Shown: positions 45,640 to 55,689 of the stretch, piece by piece | How positions within the stretch are numbered: position 1 is the first letter of the stretch | Layout of the letters: the number at the start of each line of letters is the position of its first letter | Assembly: GCA_028829895.1 (NCBI GenBank) | Contig: CM054180.1 | Coordinates: 94,982,135 to 95,046,134, forward strand | Origin: Sinotaia quadrata | Lineage: Eukaryota > Mollusca > Gastropoda > Architaenioglossa > Viviparidae | Length of the DNA: 64,000 bases | Direction of reading: 5' to 3' | Notes under the pieces: model-generated | Database searches by the model: none | The model's input: the letters and a program-made list of their open reading frames with translations, nothing else | Told to the model about the DNA's origin: nothing | Program-made: the position numbers and the translations under genes

Positions 45640-47080
45640 TAGTAAAGCACTATCACATGAAATCACAATGGACAAGAAATTTGCTGACACAACATTCAAC
45701 ATTAAAATGCGGAATCTTTGAAGGTGACACCCTGCCATCACTACATTTCTGCATTGCCCTAAATCCTCCCAGTCATGTCGTCAAGAAAACAAAATTAAGA
45801 CACAGTTTGAAATCAGGACATGTATGGTAAAAATGACATTAACATTAGTATTTTGACCAGTGCCGTCAAGAAATCTAGTGGGGACACGCAAGATAAAATT
45901 CAGAATCGAAGAGTGTGGAATATTTATTATCCAACAAAAGAAAGATCCTATCAACAGAGTGCATACGATCTGATACTGGAAAAATTTCATCTGAAGGCCT
46001 ACGATGTGATACTGGAAAAATAATATTTCGACTAAGGGCCTACGATCTGATACTGGAAAATAATATTTCAACTAAGGGCCTACGATCTGATACTGGAAAA
46101 ATAATATTTCAACTAAGGGCCTACGATCTGATACTGGAAAAATAATATTTCAACTAAGGGCCTACGATGTGATACTGGAAAAATAATATTTCAACTAAGG
46201 GCCTACGATGTGATACTGGAAAAATAATATTTCAACTAAGGGCCTACGATCTGATACTGGAAAAATAATATTTCAACTAAGGGCCTACGATGTGATACTG
46301 GAAAAATAATATTTTAACTAAGGGCCTACGATCTGATACTGGAAAAATAATATTTTAACTGAAAAACGATACCAACATCTGGTGATATGTCAACATCAAG
46401 AAAATATGCAGGCTGAAGTAAAGTCCAAGACTGAAAGAGAGGATAAAAACGAATATGACAGGTGCTAAATTCAAAACTTAATGGCGTGAACAAAAACTAC
46501 AGACCATTAATGCAATTGTCACACCTGTAATCAGCTTTACTGTGGGTGTTGTTTATTGGCCAGCAAACGAGATCAATGAATTGGACAAGAAAACTGTCCA
46601 AAACCCTTATCCCCCACCCCAAAAGAAGACGACGGTAGACTCGTAGTGGCTTGGAGAATGTGGAGCAGACAACTCTGGAAAATCAGGGACGCTCTTGAAG
46701 GACAGGATCTAGGCCTTGTCCGATATTATAACTATCCATAAGTCCAAAAAAATAGTCCTCGGTTTAGATGTATCAGGTGATAATAAAAGATAGGAAAAAA
46801 ACTAAGTATACAGGAAATAAGGAATTCACAAACTATGGAATATAAAAGCTGAAGTGATTCTAGGAGGCATTGGAGCTCTGGGAGACAAAACATCTAAGAC
46901 GGAAGATTGTCTGAATAAATTGCCAGGAAACCACAAATTTGCCTCTATGAAACAAGCAGGCTTCCTGGAAAGTGTTCATATTCTCTGCAAAACCTTGGTT
47001 TTCCCAGGATCCTCAGAGAATTGTGAAACTAAGGTTCACATCCAAGAAACTGACAGATACAGAAGTAATGAGAATGAATA
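45640..47080 (+). pseudogene. Decayed LINE (non-LTR) reverse-transcriptase 3' half
   Basis: The + strand contains, in several frames, CGIFEGDTLPSLHFCIALNP (about 45710-45770), recalling the G(I/V)-QGD-LSPLLFC-ALNPL motif of LINE reverse transcriptases. At 46490-46640 it reads INAIVTPVISFTVGVVYWPA and NEINELDKKT, matching the post-RT block (W---E---LDRKTRK). At 46850-47010 it reads AEVILGGIGALGDKTSKTED and SVHILCKTL, matching the C-terminal end (V-I---GALG, TARILRKVL). Frameshifts and internal loss are extensive. A 41-bp minisatellite interrupts it at 45.97-46.37 kb. Confidence 0.65.
45965..46365 (+). repeat. 41-bp minisatellite, about 9-10 copies, inside the LINE relic
   Basis: The unit resembles CTAAGGGCCTACGATCTGAT plus ACTGGAAAAATAATATTTCAA. 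In frame the unit reads LRSDTGKIIFQL, similar to the (L)-DG-II-EL segment that precedes the YKYLG block in this LINE group. The array is therefore probably an amplified piece of retrotransposon coding sequence. Confidence 0.8.
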
Positions 47081-47768
47081 ATAATAATAAAAAGAAGAAG
47101 AAACCCAACAGCAATAATAAATGATGATGTTTTACCAAATGACAGAAAGATGACAACAAAACATCAAGAAAAGACAAAATACCAGGGTTTCAGATTACTA
47201 ATCCGGTGACTGTGGAAATAAACGGAATACCAGAATTAATAGCAACACTTAGGAATATAGCAACTGAGCTTGAAACTGAAAAAAACTTCCAGAAAAGTCA
47301 CAGACGGTCCCACTACTAAAGCACCAATCCTTGCAAGTGCCCAAATTCTCCGTACTACCTAGAATCTCCCAGAATCCTAATAGGATTCCGAGACCAAAGT
47401 TCACAACCAATTAGTGGACATAGAAGTCACGAGAAGGGCCAAGTAATAATAATGGTTATTAATAGTATGCGCTTAACATTATATAAACATACATACGATA
47501 CACATAAACACATACTACAAGCATACAATAAGAAACACTGACACACGAAGTCAATACTTCAAGACGAAACACACGGAAGTGGAGGAAAACAACTAAACAA
47601 AGAAAATCGTGACGTTATAACGTGACTATATCTAAGTTCTAAAGACAGTTCTTTCCAATGAAAACCATACACTTTTTGACCTCGGGTTCATCTGAAACGG
47701 TCTGAGGATTTGAAATAAGATATCTGTTGACTTCGATGTCGTCTATTCTGCAACTTAAAAAAAAAATA
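47081..47768. other. Non-coding sequence, possibly more of the LINE relic
   Basis: CCAGAATCCTAATAGGATTC and GAGACCAAAGTTCACA (47370-47405) echo CCCAGGATCCTCAGAGAATT and AACTAAGGTTCACA at 47005-47040, so part of the LINE 3' end may be duplicated. No other feature. Confidence 0.35.
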
Positions 47769-48119
47769 GTGCAGGCCTGTCTGTGGTATATGTGGGAAAG
47801 AAAAGTAGTGCAAGCCTATCTGTGGTATATGTGGGAAAGAAAAGTAGTGCAGGCCTGTCTGTGGTATATGTGGGAAAGAAAAGTAGTGCAGGCCTGTCTG
47901 TGGTATATGTGGGAAAGAAAAGTAGTGCAGGCCTGTCTGTGGTATATGTAGGAAAGAAAAGTAGTGCAGGCCTGTCTGTGGTATATGTGGGAAAGAAAAG
48001 TAGTGCAGGCCTGTCTGTGGTATATGTGGGAAAGAAAAGTAGTGCAGGCCTGTCTGTGGTATATGTGGGAAAGAAAAGTAGTGCAAGCCTGTCTGTGGTA
48101 TATGTGGGAAAGAAAAGCG
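47769..48119. repeat. 39-bp minisatellite, 9 copies
   Basis: The unit GTGCAGGCCTGTCTGTGGTA plus TATGTGGGAAAGAAAAGTA repeats 9 times (351 bp). Variants are GCAAGCC for GCAGGCC and one GTAGG. Its 13-codon length creates open frames on both strands that I read as artefacts. Confidence 0.93.
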
Positions 48120-48470
48120 GTGAATAGTCACTTCAATGATTGATGAAGTCGGTTAAAATTAAAAGGGATTGATTTAGACTTGGTAGAAAAATCAGCATAT
48201 AGATATTAAAACTACTGAGCACATTCCTTAAAAGTCCACCCCATCCTCACCCGAACAATCATTAGACGTGTGGTATTTTTCCTAAGGCGTGTGTTAAATT
48301 AACCGATGATCGACAACATGTATATGTACACGAACACACATATCTACCACGTACTCTCCCACAAAACCTTTCTACATAAACGTGTGTGATGTATTTGATC
48401 AGTTCGGTGTGTGGGTAATCACAGTTATATTAGGAGCTGCAATTTTTGACAAAATTATGGAGCACTCTTG
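48120..48470. other. Non-coding sequence, nothing recognised
   Basis: No array, coding motif or transposon signature was recognised in this interval. Confidence 0.35.
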
Positions 48471-48745
48471 CATGTTAACAGTAGGTTATAAAACGGTCCC
48501 AGCTGTCTACAGTGAGCACTTTTTTTTAATCCGGAGTGAAGGTGCATGTTAACAGTAAGTTATAGATCGGTCCCAGCTGTCTACAGTGAGCACTTTTTTT
48601 TACCCGGAGTGAAGGTGCATGTTAACAGTAAGTTATAGAACGGTCCCAGCTGTCTACAGTGAGCACTTTTTTTTACCCGGAGTGAAGGTGCATGTTAACA
48701 GTAAGTTATAGAACGGTCCGAATTGTATAATGTGAGCACTTACTA
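48471..48745. repeat. ~73-bp tandem repeat, four copies
   Basis: GCATGTTAACAGTAAGTTAT and CCCAGCTGTCTACAGTGAGC with a T-run recur four times; the last copy is diverged. Confidence 0.88.
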
Positions 48746-48956
48746 ATTATCCAGCGTGGCTGGAAGCGTTCACTTAAAAATAAACCTACTCAAACAGATA
48801 TCGATCAAGGGTTACGCTAATGAATAGGCCAGTAGCATCACTTCAGAGTGTTGTCCCTCCTCCACCACCCCCTCCGTCCAAAATAGCCGACCCATTCCAC
48901 TCTCTCTCTCTCTCTCTGTGCTCCACAAAGAATCGGCTTGCCGTGCGCCCTGCGAA

Positions 48957-49172
48957 CAGTTCATCATGTGTATACTTTCCAAATTTCAACGACAATTTTT
49001 CTTTAAGGAACAGTTCATCATGTGTATACTTTCCAAATTTCAACGACAATTTTTCTTTAAGGAACAGTTCATCATGTGTATACTTTCCAAATTTCAACGA
49101 CAATTTTTCTTTAAGGAACAGTTCATCATGTGTATACTTTCCAAATTTCAACGACAATTTTTCTTTAAGGAA
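48957..49172. repeat. 54-bp minisatellite, 4 copies
   Basis: ACAGTTCATCATGTGTATAC, TTTCCAAATTTCAACGACAA, TTTTTCTTTAAGGA repeats four times without visible change. A C9/A22 run follows at about 49201-49235. Confidence 0.93.
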
Positions 49173-49489
49173 CAAAACTGGGTCCCTTCTATTGAAAGCC
49201 CCCCCCCCCAAAAAAAAAAAAAAAAAAAAAAAAACAAAAACAAAAACAAAACCAAAAAAAACTGCAGGGGCAGTAGTTGCGCCAATGGCATAGGCCTATG
49301 CCTTCGGCCACTAATAACGGGTTCACAAGGGCATCGTGTCGCCTGCCGGATGGGGGTCTCTCGCAGAATTAAAAAAAAAAATCATCGAGGCACCCGTATT
49401 CTACAAACTGCACTTAAAATTTATTATATGGTAGCCCCCCAGTGTTTTCACTCCGATAAATTACCAAAGCACATATATACTAGTTTTTA

Positions 49490-49855
49490 TTGCTGGTGAT
49501 GGTTATCGTGGATGAAAGGAAAGACTTGTACACACAAATAAACGTTGCAATAGTGGGGTGGTGATGGTTATCGTGGATGAAAGGAAAGACTTGTACACAT
49601 AGACACACAAATAAACGTTGCAATAGTGGGGTGGTGATAGTTATCGTGGATGAAAGGAAAGACTTGAACACAGAGACACACAAATAAACGTTGCAAGAGT
49701 GGGGTGGTGATAGTTATCGTGGATGAAAGGAAAGACTTGAACACAGAGACACACAAATAAACGTCGCAATAGTGGGGTGGTGATGGTTATCGTAGATGAA
49801 AGGAAAAACTTGTACACACAAATAAACGTGTCAGTGGTGATAAGGAAGTAATTGA
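49490..49855. repeat. ~70-bp tandem repeat, about 5 copies
   Basis: GTGGGGTGGTGATGGTTATC, GTGGATGAAAGGAAAGACTT and ACACACAAATAAACGT recur, with the segment CAC(A)GAGACA present or absent between copies. Confidence 0.88.
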
Positions 49856-50704
49856 ACACAAAACCAGCGAGCGCACAAGTGGACTGGTGGTAAACCAAGT
49901 GACAGGGGCATTGTGCCCTGCTTCCCTCGCTGTCGACTCGGACGACATAGTTGTAACCGAATCCTCATGCCCTCGCCAGCATGGTGATAAGACGTGATTA
50001 ACACAGGGATGGGATGACACGCAAGCAAGCTGGGGACTTGTAGTCAGTCTTGATTTACAGTGGAGGGAGGGGGAGGGGAGAGAAAGGGGTGTAGGAATAC
50101 ACACAATAATAGTAGTAGTACCGCTAACTTTTTGCCCCGCAGGAATTGCACTAAAACTTTTCAATTTGTGTTGCACACCCCGCTTTCAAGTTTCGCTGTT
50201 TTTTGTTTGTTTTGTTTTTTTACTGCAAGCGAAAAGAAGAGTTTTATGCTCAAGAAGGAACATATATAATAATTATAGCTCATTCTCTGGGGTACCATTT
50301 TGTGACGTGAAGTGCAAAAAATAAAGTGGATTAAATCTAATTATTTTACATGTAAAAGTGTAAGTATAAGGAGAGATAAAATGATAAAATTGTTGATGTT
50401 ATTGGACATTCAAAATAATCTTTGTGAATTCTCCAGACTAAACTCTCTGCCACCATTTCTGCTGTATTGGCTCTCAAATGAAATTCACAGGAATCACAGC
50501 AACAAGTTTTACTGATAAGTTGACGACAAATGCTGGATTCACACATCTGTGTCCAAGCAAGTACAGTAGTCACCGTAGCATGATGTGACAAATGTAAATT
50601 TAAAAGGCCTCTTCCTCATAAGCTAACGATTGCCTTTATGACCGGACTCGAGTTATGTTCATATTCAAAGTGCTTAGAATAGGGTACTTCTTCAACAAAG
50701 AAAC
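49856..50704. other. Non-coding sequence, nothing recognised
   Basis: No recognised coding domain; includes GA-rich GGAGGGAGGGGGAGGGGAG (about 50062-50082). Confidence 0.35.
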
Positions 50705-50965
50705 TTCAGATCCATCCCCATTGGATGAGTTTGTTAAGAACAAGTGTGAGACTATTAGTCAGAAAAACTACTCATCCAGTTGGAACTGGTTTGGATTGCA
50801 TCAGCAATTTTCTAGCTTATTCTCAACCCAAGTTGTTTACTTCAACTCTGACACAAAATACACCATCATAAGGAGTGCTCAAGATCAGGTCACTTTGACA
50901 TTTAACAATTTATATACCAATTAAGTTTAGAAATAAGGATAGGCAAATTTACTCTTCCACAGGTA
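50705..50965 (+). repeat. Interspersed repeat family R3, fullest copy
   Basis: Contains CATCCCCATTGGATGAGTTT, GAGACTATTAGTCAGAAAAA, GGATTGCATCAGCAATTT, CATAAGGAGTGCTCAAGA and CAATTTATATACCAATTAAG. A + strand open frame ends in VTLTFNNLYTN, and the 11.3-kb copy ends in VTLTFNNLYNN, but frames differ elsewhere. Family type unknown. Confidence 0.7.
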
Positions 50966-51224
50966 TATATATATCTTCTATAATTAAACAACTACAAGGC
51001 GAAGGGGGGAGAAATAGGGAGCACAGAGTGTTAATTTGTTTTAAAACATTTTAATGTAAATCTAACTTAGGGACTATTTCCTGAAGTGAAATTGCAGAAG
51101 TAAGTGAAATGCGGATTATTTGAACTCCCTCTATATTTCATTTGTTCTCCAGCGTCTAGGGAAATGCGGATTATTTTAATTCTATCCAGATTTCATTTAT
51201 TTGGGCGTCTATTGTGTGTGTGTG

Positions 51225-51350
51225 TTTCGGTAGCAGTTTTACGTCACCACTGGAGCTTGCGTTGATCATTTCGTCATCAGACGTTCTCTGATCTGGAGTG
51301 TCTCAGTGCGGAAATCATTGGGACCCCCCAGCCTCGCACACGTGTTCGAT
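51225..51350. repeat. SINE-like repeat, half copy
   Basis: GTAGCAGTTTTACGTCACCA, CTGGAGCTTGCGTTGATCAT, TTCGTCATCAGACG matches the first half of the 18023-18214 insertion. It lies among short repeats containing TCTAGATTTCATTTATT (51130-51500). Confidence 0.65.
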
Positions 51351-51504
51351 GTGGATCGAGCGTCTATTTGAATTCTGTCTAGATTTCATTTATTTCGGGC
51401 GTCTAGCGAAATGTTGATTATTTAAATTCTATCTAGATTTCATTTATTCGGATGTGTATAGAAACTCCGATTTAATCGAACTCTAAATCTAGATGTCCAT
51501 TTAT

Positions 51505-51843
51505 TCGGATGTATTTGAGACACACATTGATGTATCTTACAGCCTTTTCTAAATGCATTCTTATGTTGTATTTGAGACACACATTGATGTATCTTACAGC
51601 CTTTTCTAAATGCATTCTTATGTTGTATTTGAGACACACATTGATGTAACAGCTTTTTCTAAATGCATTCTTATGTTGTATTTGAGACACACATTGATGT
51701 ATCTTACAGCCTTTTCTAAATGCATTCTTATGTTGTATTTGAGACACACATTGATGTAACAGCCTTTTCTAAATGCGTTCTTATGTTGTATTTGAGACAC
51801 ACATTGATGTATCTTACAGCCTTTTCTAAATGCATTCTTATGT
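51505..51843. repeat. 51/57-bp minisatellite, 6 copies
   Basis: TGTATTTGAGACACACATTG, ATGTATCTTACAGCCTTTTC, TAAATGCATTCTTATGT repeats. Two copies lack the 6 bp TATCTT. Confidence 0.9.
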
Positions 51844-51994
51844 TCTAACACAGTTGCAAAATATTAGAGGTTTCTAACAGCCAGTGCGCACTTGTGCTCA
51901 TTCTCCGGTAGGTGGCGATTAGTTGCCCTTAATTTGCTTTCAGCTGCGCCAAGGTTATATCCCTTTGACTACGCGTACTCCTGCTCAGGCCTGA

Positions 51995-52100
51995 AGCCTC
52001 CGCGGTAGCGCAGTGGTGGAACGGTAACTGTACGGGCGGGATTATACATTGTTAGCGCGAAATCGGCCTAGGCCGGAAGCGCTCCCCATAAATTAAGAAA
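51995..52100 (+). repeat. tRNA-derived SINE head (A box only)
   Basis: TAGCGCAGTGG at 52006-52016 matches the pol III A-box consensus TRGYNNARNNG in every position, in a GC-rich, tRNA-like context (CCTCCGCGG before it, GGAACGGTAAC after it). A convincing B box is missing, so this is more likely a truncated tRNA-derived SINE than a tRNA gene. Confidence 0.5.
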
Positions 52101-52142
52101 GTTATGTATCGCTTACACTTGTCTGCAGATCAATACACTCCG

Positions 52143-52466
52143 TGGACTCGACTACAAGGTCACCTTATCTGAGATCAAATCGACTACAAGGTCACGTTAT
52201 TTGAGATCAAATCGACTACAAGGTCACCTTATCTGAGATCAAACCGACTACACGGTCACGTTATTTGAGATCAAATTGACTACAAGGTCACCGTATCTGA
52301 GATCAAATCGACTACAAGGTCACGTTATTTGAGATCAAATCGACTACAAGGTCACCTTATCTGAGATCTAACCGACTACAAGGTCACGTTATTTGAGATC
52401 AAATCGACTACAAGGTCACTTTATCTGAGATCAAACCGACTACAAGGTCACCTTATCTGAGATTAA
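52143..52466. repeat. 32-bp minisatellite (64-bp dimer), about 10 copies, with AGGTCA in nearly every unit
   Basis: GACTACAAGGTCACCTTATC plus TGAGATCAAATC alternates with a CGTTATTT variant, giving a 64-bp dimer. Each unit has AAGGTCA, the extended nuclear-receptor half site, in the same orientation (one is ACGGTCA). Confidence 0.9.
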
Positions 52467-52469
52467 AAT

Positions 52470-53029
52470 GCACTCGATCATGCATATGTTTAGTCCTGAA
52501 GTTATGGAGACGGTTCTTTAGTGACTAGCCCTGTCGATAGGTCCGCGTCTAGGCCCATGTCTAAGATCTCTTGGTGGTTGGCCACTGCCCTCTCAAAAAC
52601 TGCATCAGAAAAGCCACGAAAATTCTACTTGCCTTCATTGTGACCACCACCTTTGTTATAATGTTTGTTTCTCCCCCCCCCCCCAAATACACGAATATCT
52701 TCCTCGTCGCTTGCGCCTATCTGCGAAATCAGCAAAAAATGAACATAGACCTAATAAGGAAATTCTCTAAACAAAAACGTTTTATTATCGGACAGCAAGG
52801 TATTCACATTGTATTCTCAGAAGTAGTTTTAGAGTATTTGAGATTGTAGGCCGGCGGGGAATATATCTCTTTCAGAAGAAATAGTTTAGAGTATTTATTT
52901 TGGTTGTAGACCAGCAGAGTATATAGCATTTAGAAATGGCAGGCCGATGGGATATTTATTTTATATGATTGCAGGACAACGGGAAATTATTTATTGCATG
53001 TTGTAGGCAAGTGGGATAGTTATGAACTT
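52470..53029. other. Non-coding sequence with degenerate precursors of the next array
   Basis: Words like TTGTAGGCCGGCGGGGAATA and TTGTAGACCAGCAGAGTATA at 52845-52925 are old versions of the 33-bp unit at 53030. A C12 run lies at 52673-52684. Confidence 0.5.
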
Positions 53030-53195
53030 GTGATCGTAGGACAACGGGATATTTATTTTTATTTGATTGTAGGACAACGGGATATTTATTTCTATTTGAT
53101 TGTAGGACAACGGGATATTTATTTCTATTTGATTGTAGGACAACGGGATATTTATTTCTATTTGATTGTAGGACAGCGGTATATTTTTTTTTTTT
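53030..53195. repeat. 33-bp minisatellite, 5 copies
   Basis: TTGTAGGACAACGGGATATT plus TATTTCTATTTGA, with diverged copies on both sides (52.85-53.28 kb). Confidence 0.85.
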
Positions 53196-53977
53196 TTAGT
53201 ACAACCAATGAAGGGTATATGACAATCTGAGGTAACTTTTAAGTATTTGTTTCTGATTGTAGGCCAGTAGTATATAGCATCACAAAGTATTTATTTTTGT
53301 GGCCCAACACATTATTTTAAAATAACTTACTTTTGTGATATATTTGCAAGATATAAGAAACAATTTTAAATTTAAGTTTAATATTTGTAATGGTGAATAA
53401 TACTTAGACATACTGCTTAAACGTTTCCCCATGGGCTGTGTATGCATGCATGCCTGTGCGTATATCTGTGTGTATGTATGGCTATGCGTGAATGTCTGTG
53501 TGTATGGCTGTGGTGTAAGGCTGTTTATGCTGTATTGTGTGTATGGCTGCATGTGTGTGGTTGTGTGTATGTGTATGCATGTATGGGTGTATATGTCTGT
53601 GTGTATTGCTAAGTGTACGTGTTTGCACGTTTATATGTGGAGTGAAAACCGTTATATACTTACAGAAGTTAGAAAATGACTTTTAAAAAAAATAATGGCA
53701 GAATATAACAGTGCAAGAAATCCGTCGTGTGATATTTATAAAAACAGAATTATCAATGTAGCATGTAATTCAAAACTCTTTGGTAAACGTGTGATATTTA
53801 TAAAAACAGAATTATCAAATGTAGCATGTAATTCAAAACTCTTTGGTAAACGTGCAATATAAGGTCACTTTATTAAATTTTATACGAAATTCAAAAGCTG
53901 GCATATATTTAAAAAATAATTCCTTTTTCTCGGTGAAATTGTTTGTTGGGCAGAAGCGTTCATCCTGTTACTGGCAG
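53196..53977. repeat. Intron end with TG-rich tract and a 64-bp duplication
   Basis: 53435-53640 is TG-rich (GTGTGTATGGCTGTG-like). A ~64-bp segment (CGTGTGATATTTATAAAAAC) is duplicated at 53724-53853. Confidence 0.7.
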
Positions 53978-54577
53978 TGGTATGTTCCGATTCCCAGACG
54001 TCAACATCACCGACTGGCGGTTGTGGTTTCTTTAACCAGACCTCACTGCTGACATTACGAGCGTTTACGTGGAACATGCAAAATTCCAAAGAAGTCACTT
54101 TCAGGACTTGTGCTCCAAACGGCACATTTTTACAGCAGGTGGCAGCGAATTCCACCACTTTAGGAGCTCGAAGTTTTAAACTCTTCCTGCAAAATGGCAC
54201 CGCCGTCTTTGAATGGCGAGTTTCTCCAGGCAGCATTTCCACTGGCAGCTCGAGTGACGTTCTCCAATCAGTGTCTGTTGGACAAAACCTGTTCAGTAAC
54301 CAGCAGTATACACTCAAACTTAAGAAGTACTTGGGAGTGATTTACTTAAACGTAACGAGTGTACAAGGGAGTACCATTTACAGTGCTGTAGTGGCCAACT
54401 CTACAAACAACGTGGAGCTTTTGGATGCAACCATTTCTGGACAAGATGCCTTTGTGGGGCGGGACTTTGCCGGATGTTTGTGCAGCGGTCCAGGTGTCAA
54501 TTTTACTTGGAATTCAGTTTCTTCCGGTGTCGTCTGGAATTCTTGTCCACTGGATGGAATGACCAGATGCTCAATAA
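53978..54577 (+). CDS. Crumbs-like gene, laminin-G-like domain exon
   Basis: The acceptor at 53978 (TTACTGGCAG) gives a 600-nt exon, phase 1-1, with donor GTAAGT at 54578. It joins exon 11 in frame as DLITVVCSDSQ, which supplies the missing sixth EGF cysteine. The remaining ~185 residues look like a laminin G domain: GGCGFFNQTSLLTL, KEVTFRTCAPNGTFLQQ, FKLFLQNGTAVFEWR, YTLKLKKYLGVIYLNV, then FAGCLCSGPGVNF and SCPLDGMTRC, with the usual beta-sheet spacing and a C-terminal cysteine pair. Several NXS/T sites suggest glycosylation. Another acceptor (TTCCCAG, exon from 53998) is possible but breaks the phase match. EGFs followed by laminin G fit Crumbs; Eyes shut is the main alternative. Confidence 0.8.
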
Positions 54578-54735
54578 GTAAGTGATATGTTGAAATGTTG
54601 TGGCTTAAGTGATTTGTTGAAATGTGTTATAAGTGATTTGTTGAAATGTGTCGTTAAGTATGTTGAAAATGTGTTATAAGTGATTTGTTGAAATGTGTCA
54701 TAAGTGATTTGTTGAAATGTGTCATATGTGACATG
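54578..54735 (+). repeat. ~24-bp repeat starting at the splice donor of the laminin-G exon
   Basis: AAGTGATTTGTTGAAATGTG recurs about six times. The first copy (AAGTGATATGTTGAAATG) overlaps the donor GTAAGTGATATG itself, so the array appears to have grown from the donor. Confidence 0.8.
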
Positions 54736-55186
54736 GGATGCCGAAATGTCACTAAGTGATTTGGAATGTTATTTTTTTTGTGGTACTAATTATATAATGG
54801 ATTTGGAAACATTTTGCGTTCAGTAGGTAAATAATTTGGAACATCATCCTTTGTTTATATATTTTGTGTTTAGAAGTAAAGTGTTTTGGGAGCGTCACAC
54901 TGTACATTCAGTAGATTAGTGTGTGGGGAAAGTAATAATAGTATTTCACAAAGTGTTTTGGGAGCGTCATATTTTGTCTAGAAAAGTGACCAGCCACATT
55001 ATGTATGCATTCTATACAATCAACTCACTGCTGTAAAACTGCACATTTTTCTTTGCCTTTGCTTTTTTCTTGATAACTAATAGATACACACACACACACA
55101 CACACACACAATCCCCCACATATACCCGGTGTATGACAGCAGAAATATACATGAACAAGTGGTTGTTGTTGTTGTTCCCCTTACAT

Positions 55187-55380
55187 TCACCCCAGAAGCC
55201 GCAAGAGACCTTTCATCTTCTCGATGTTCTCAGTCTTGGTCTGCTTCTGGGGGGATCCCCACAGCCTCACGGTGAGGTGGAGGGCGGGAGGGCTGGTGGA
55301 AGGGGGTGAAAGAGGCAGCACCAGTTTGGCGCACACCCTCAACCGCCCTTCCTTGGTGGGAATGAACATGATTGATTGAA
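55187..55380. repeat. SINE-like repeat, second-half copy
   Basis: GGTGGAGGGCGGGAGGGCTG, GTGGAAGGGGGTGA and CACCAGTTTGGCGCACACC match the second half of the 18023-18214 insertion. The first half here (GACCTTTCATCTTCTCGATG) is different, suggesting a modular family. Confidence 0.65.
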
Positions 55381-55399
55381 TGTAGAGTACGCTTCCGTA

Positions 55400-55689
55400 T
55401 TTACTTGTCTCTCATGTTACTACTTCTCCATCAGATAACTACTTCTCTGTCTTGTAACTAGCTAGTTCTCCATCTGATAGCTTCTATGTTTGTGGCTAGT
55501 TCTCCATTAGATATCTACTTCTTTGTCTTGTTACTAGTTCTCAATCAGATAGCTACTTATTTGTTTTGTAGCTAATACACCATGAGATAGCTATTTCTTT
55601 CTTTCTTTTTAACTACTTCTCCATCACATATCTACTTCTTTCTTTTTTAACTAGTACATCATGAGATAGCTATTTCTTTCTTTTGTAGC
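55400..55689. repeat. ~40-bp minisatellite, left part
   Basis: TAGCTACTTCTTTGTCTTAT and AGCTAGTTCTCCATCAGATA recur. The same array continues at 56,800-57,125 on the other side of the solo LTR. Confidence 0.85.

Noticed and set aside
51995..52100. tRNA gene
   Set aside because: A box is perfect but no B box or complete cloverleaf could be drawn; a truncated SINE is more likely.
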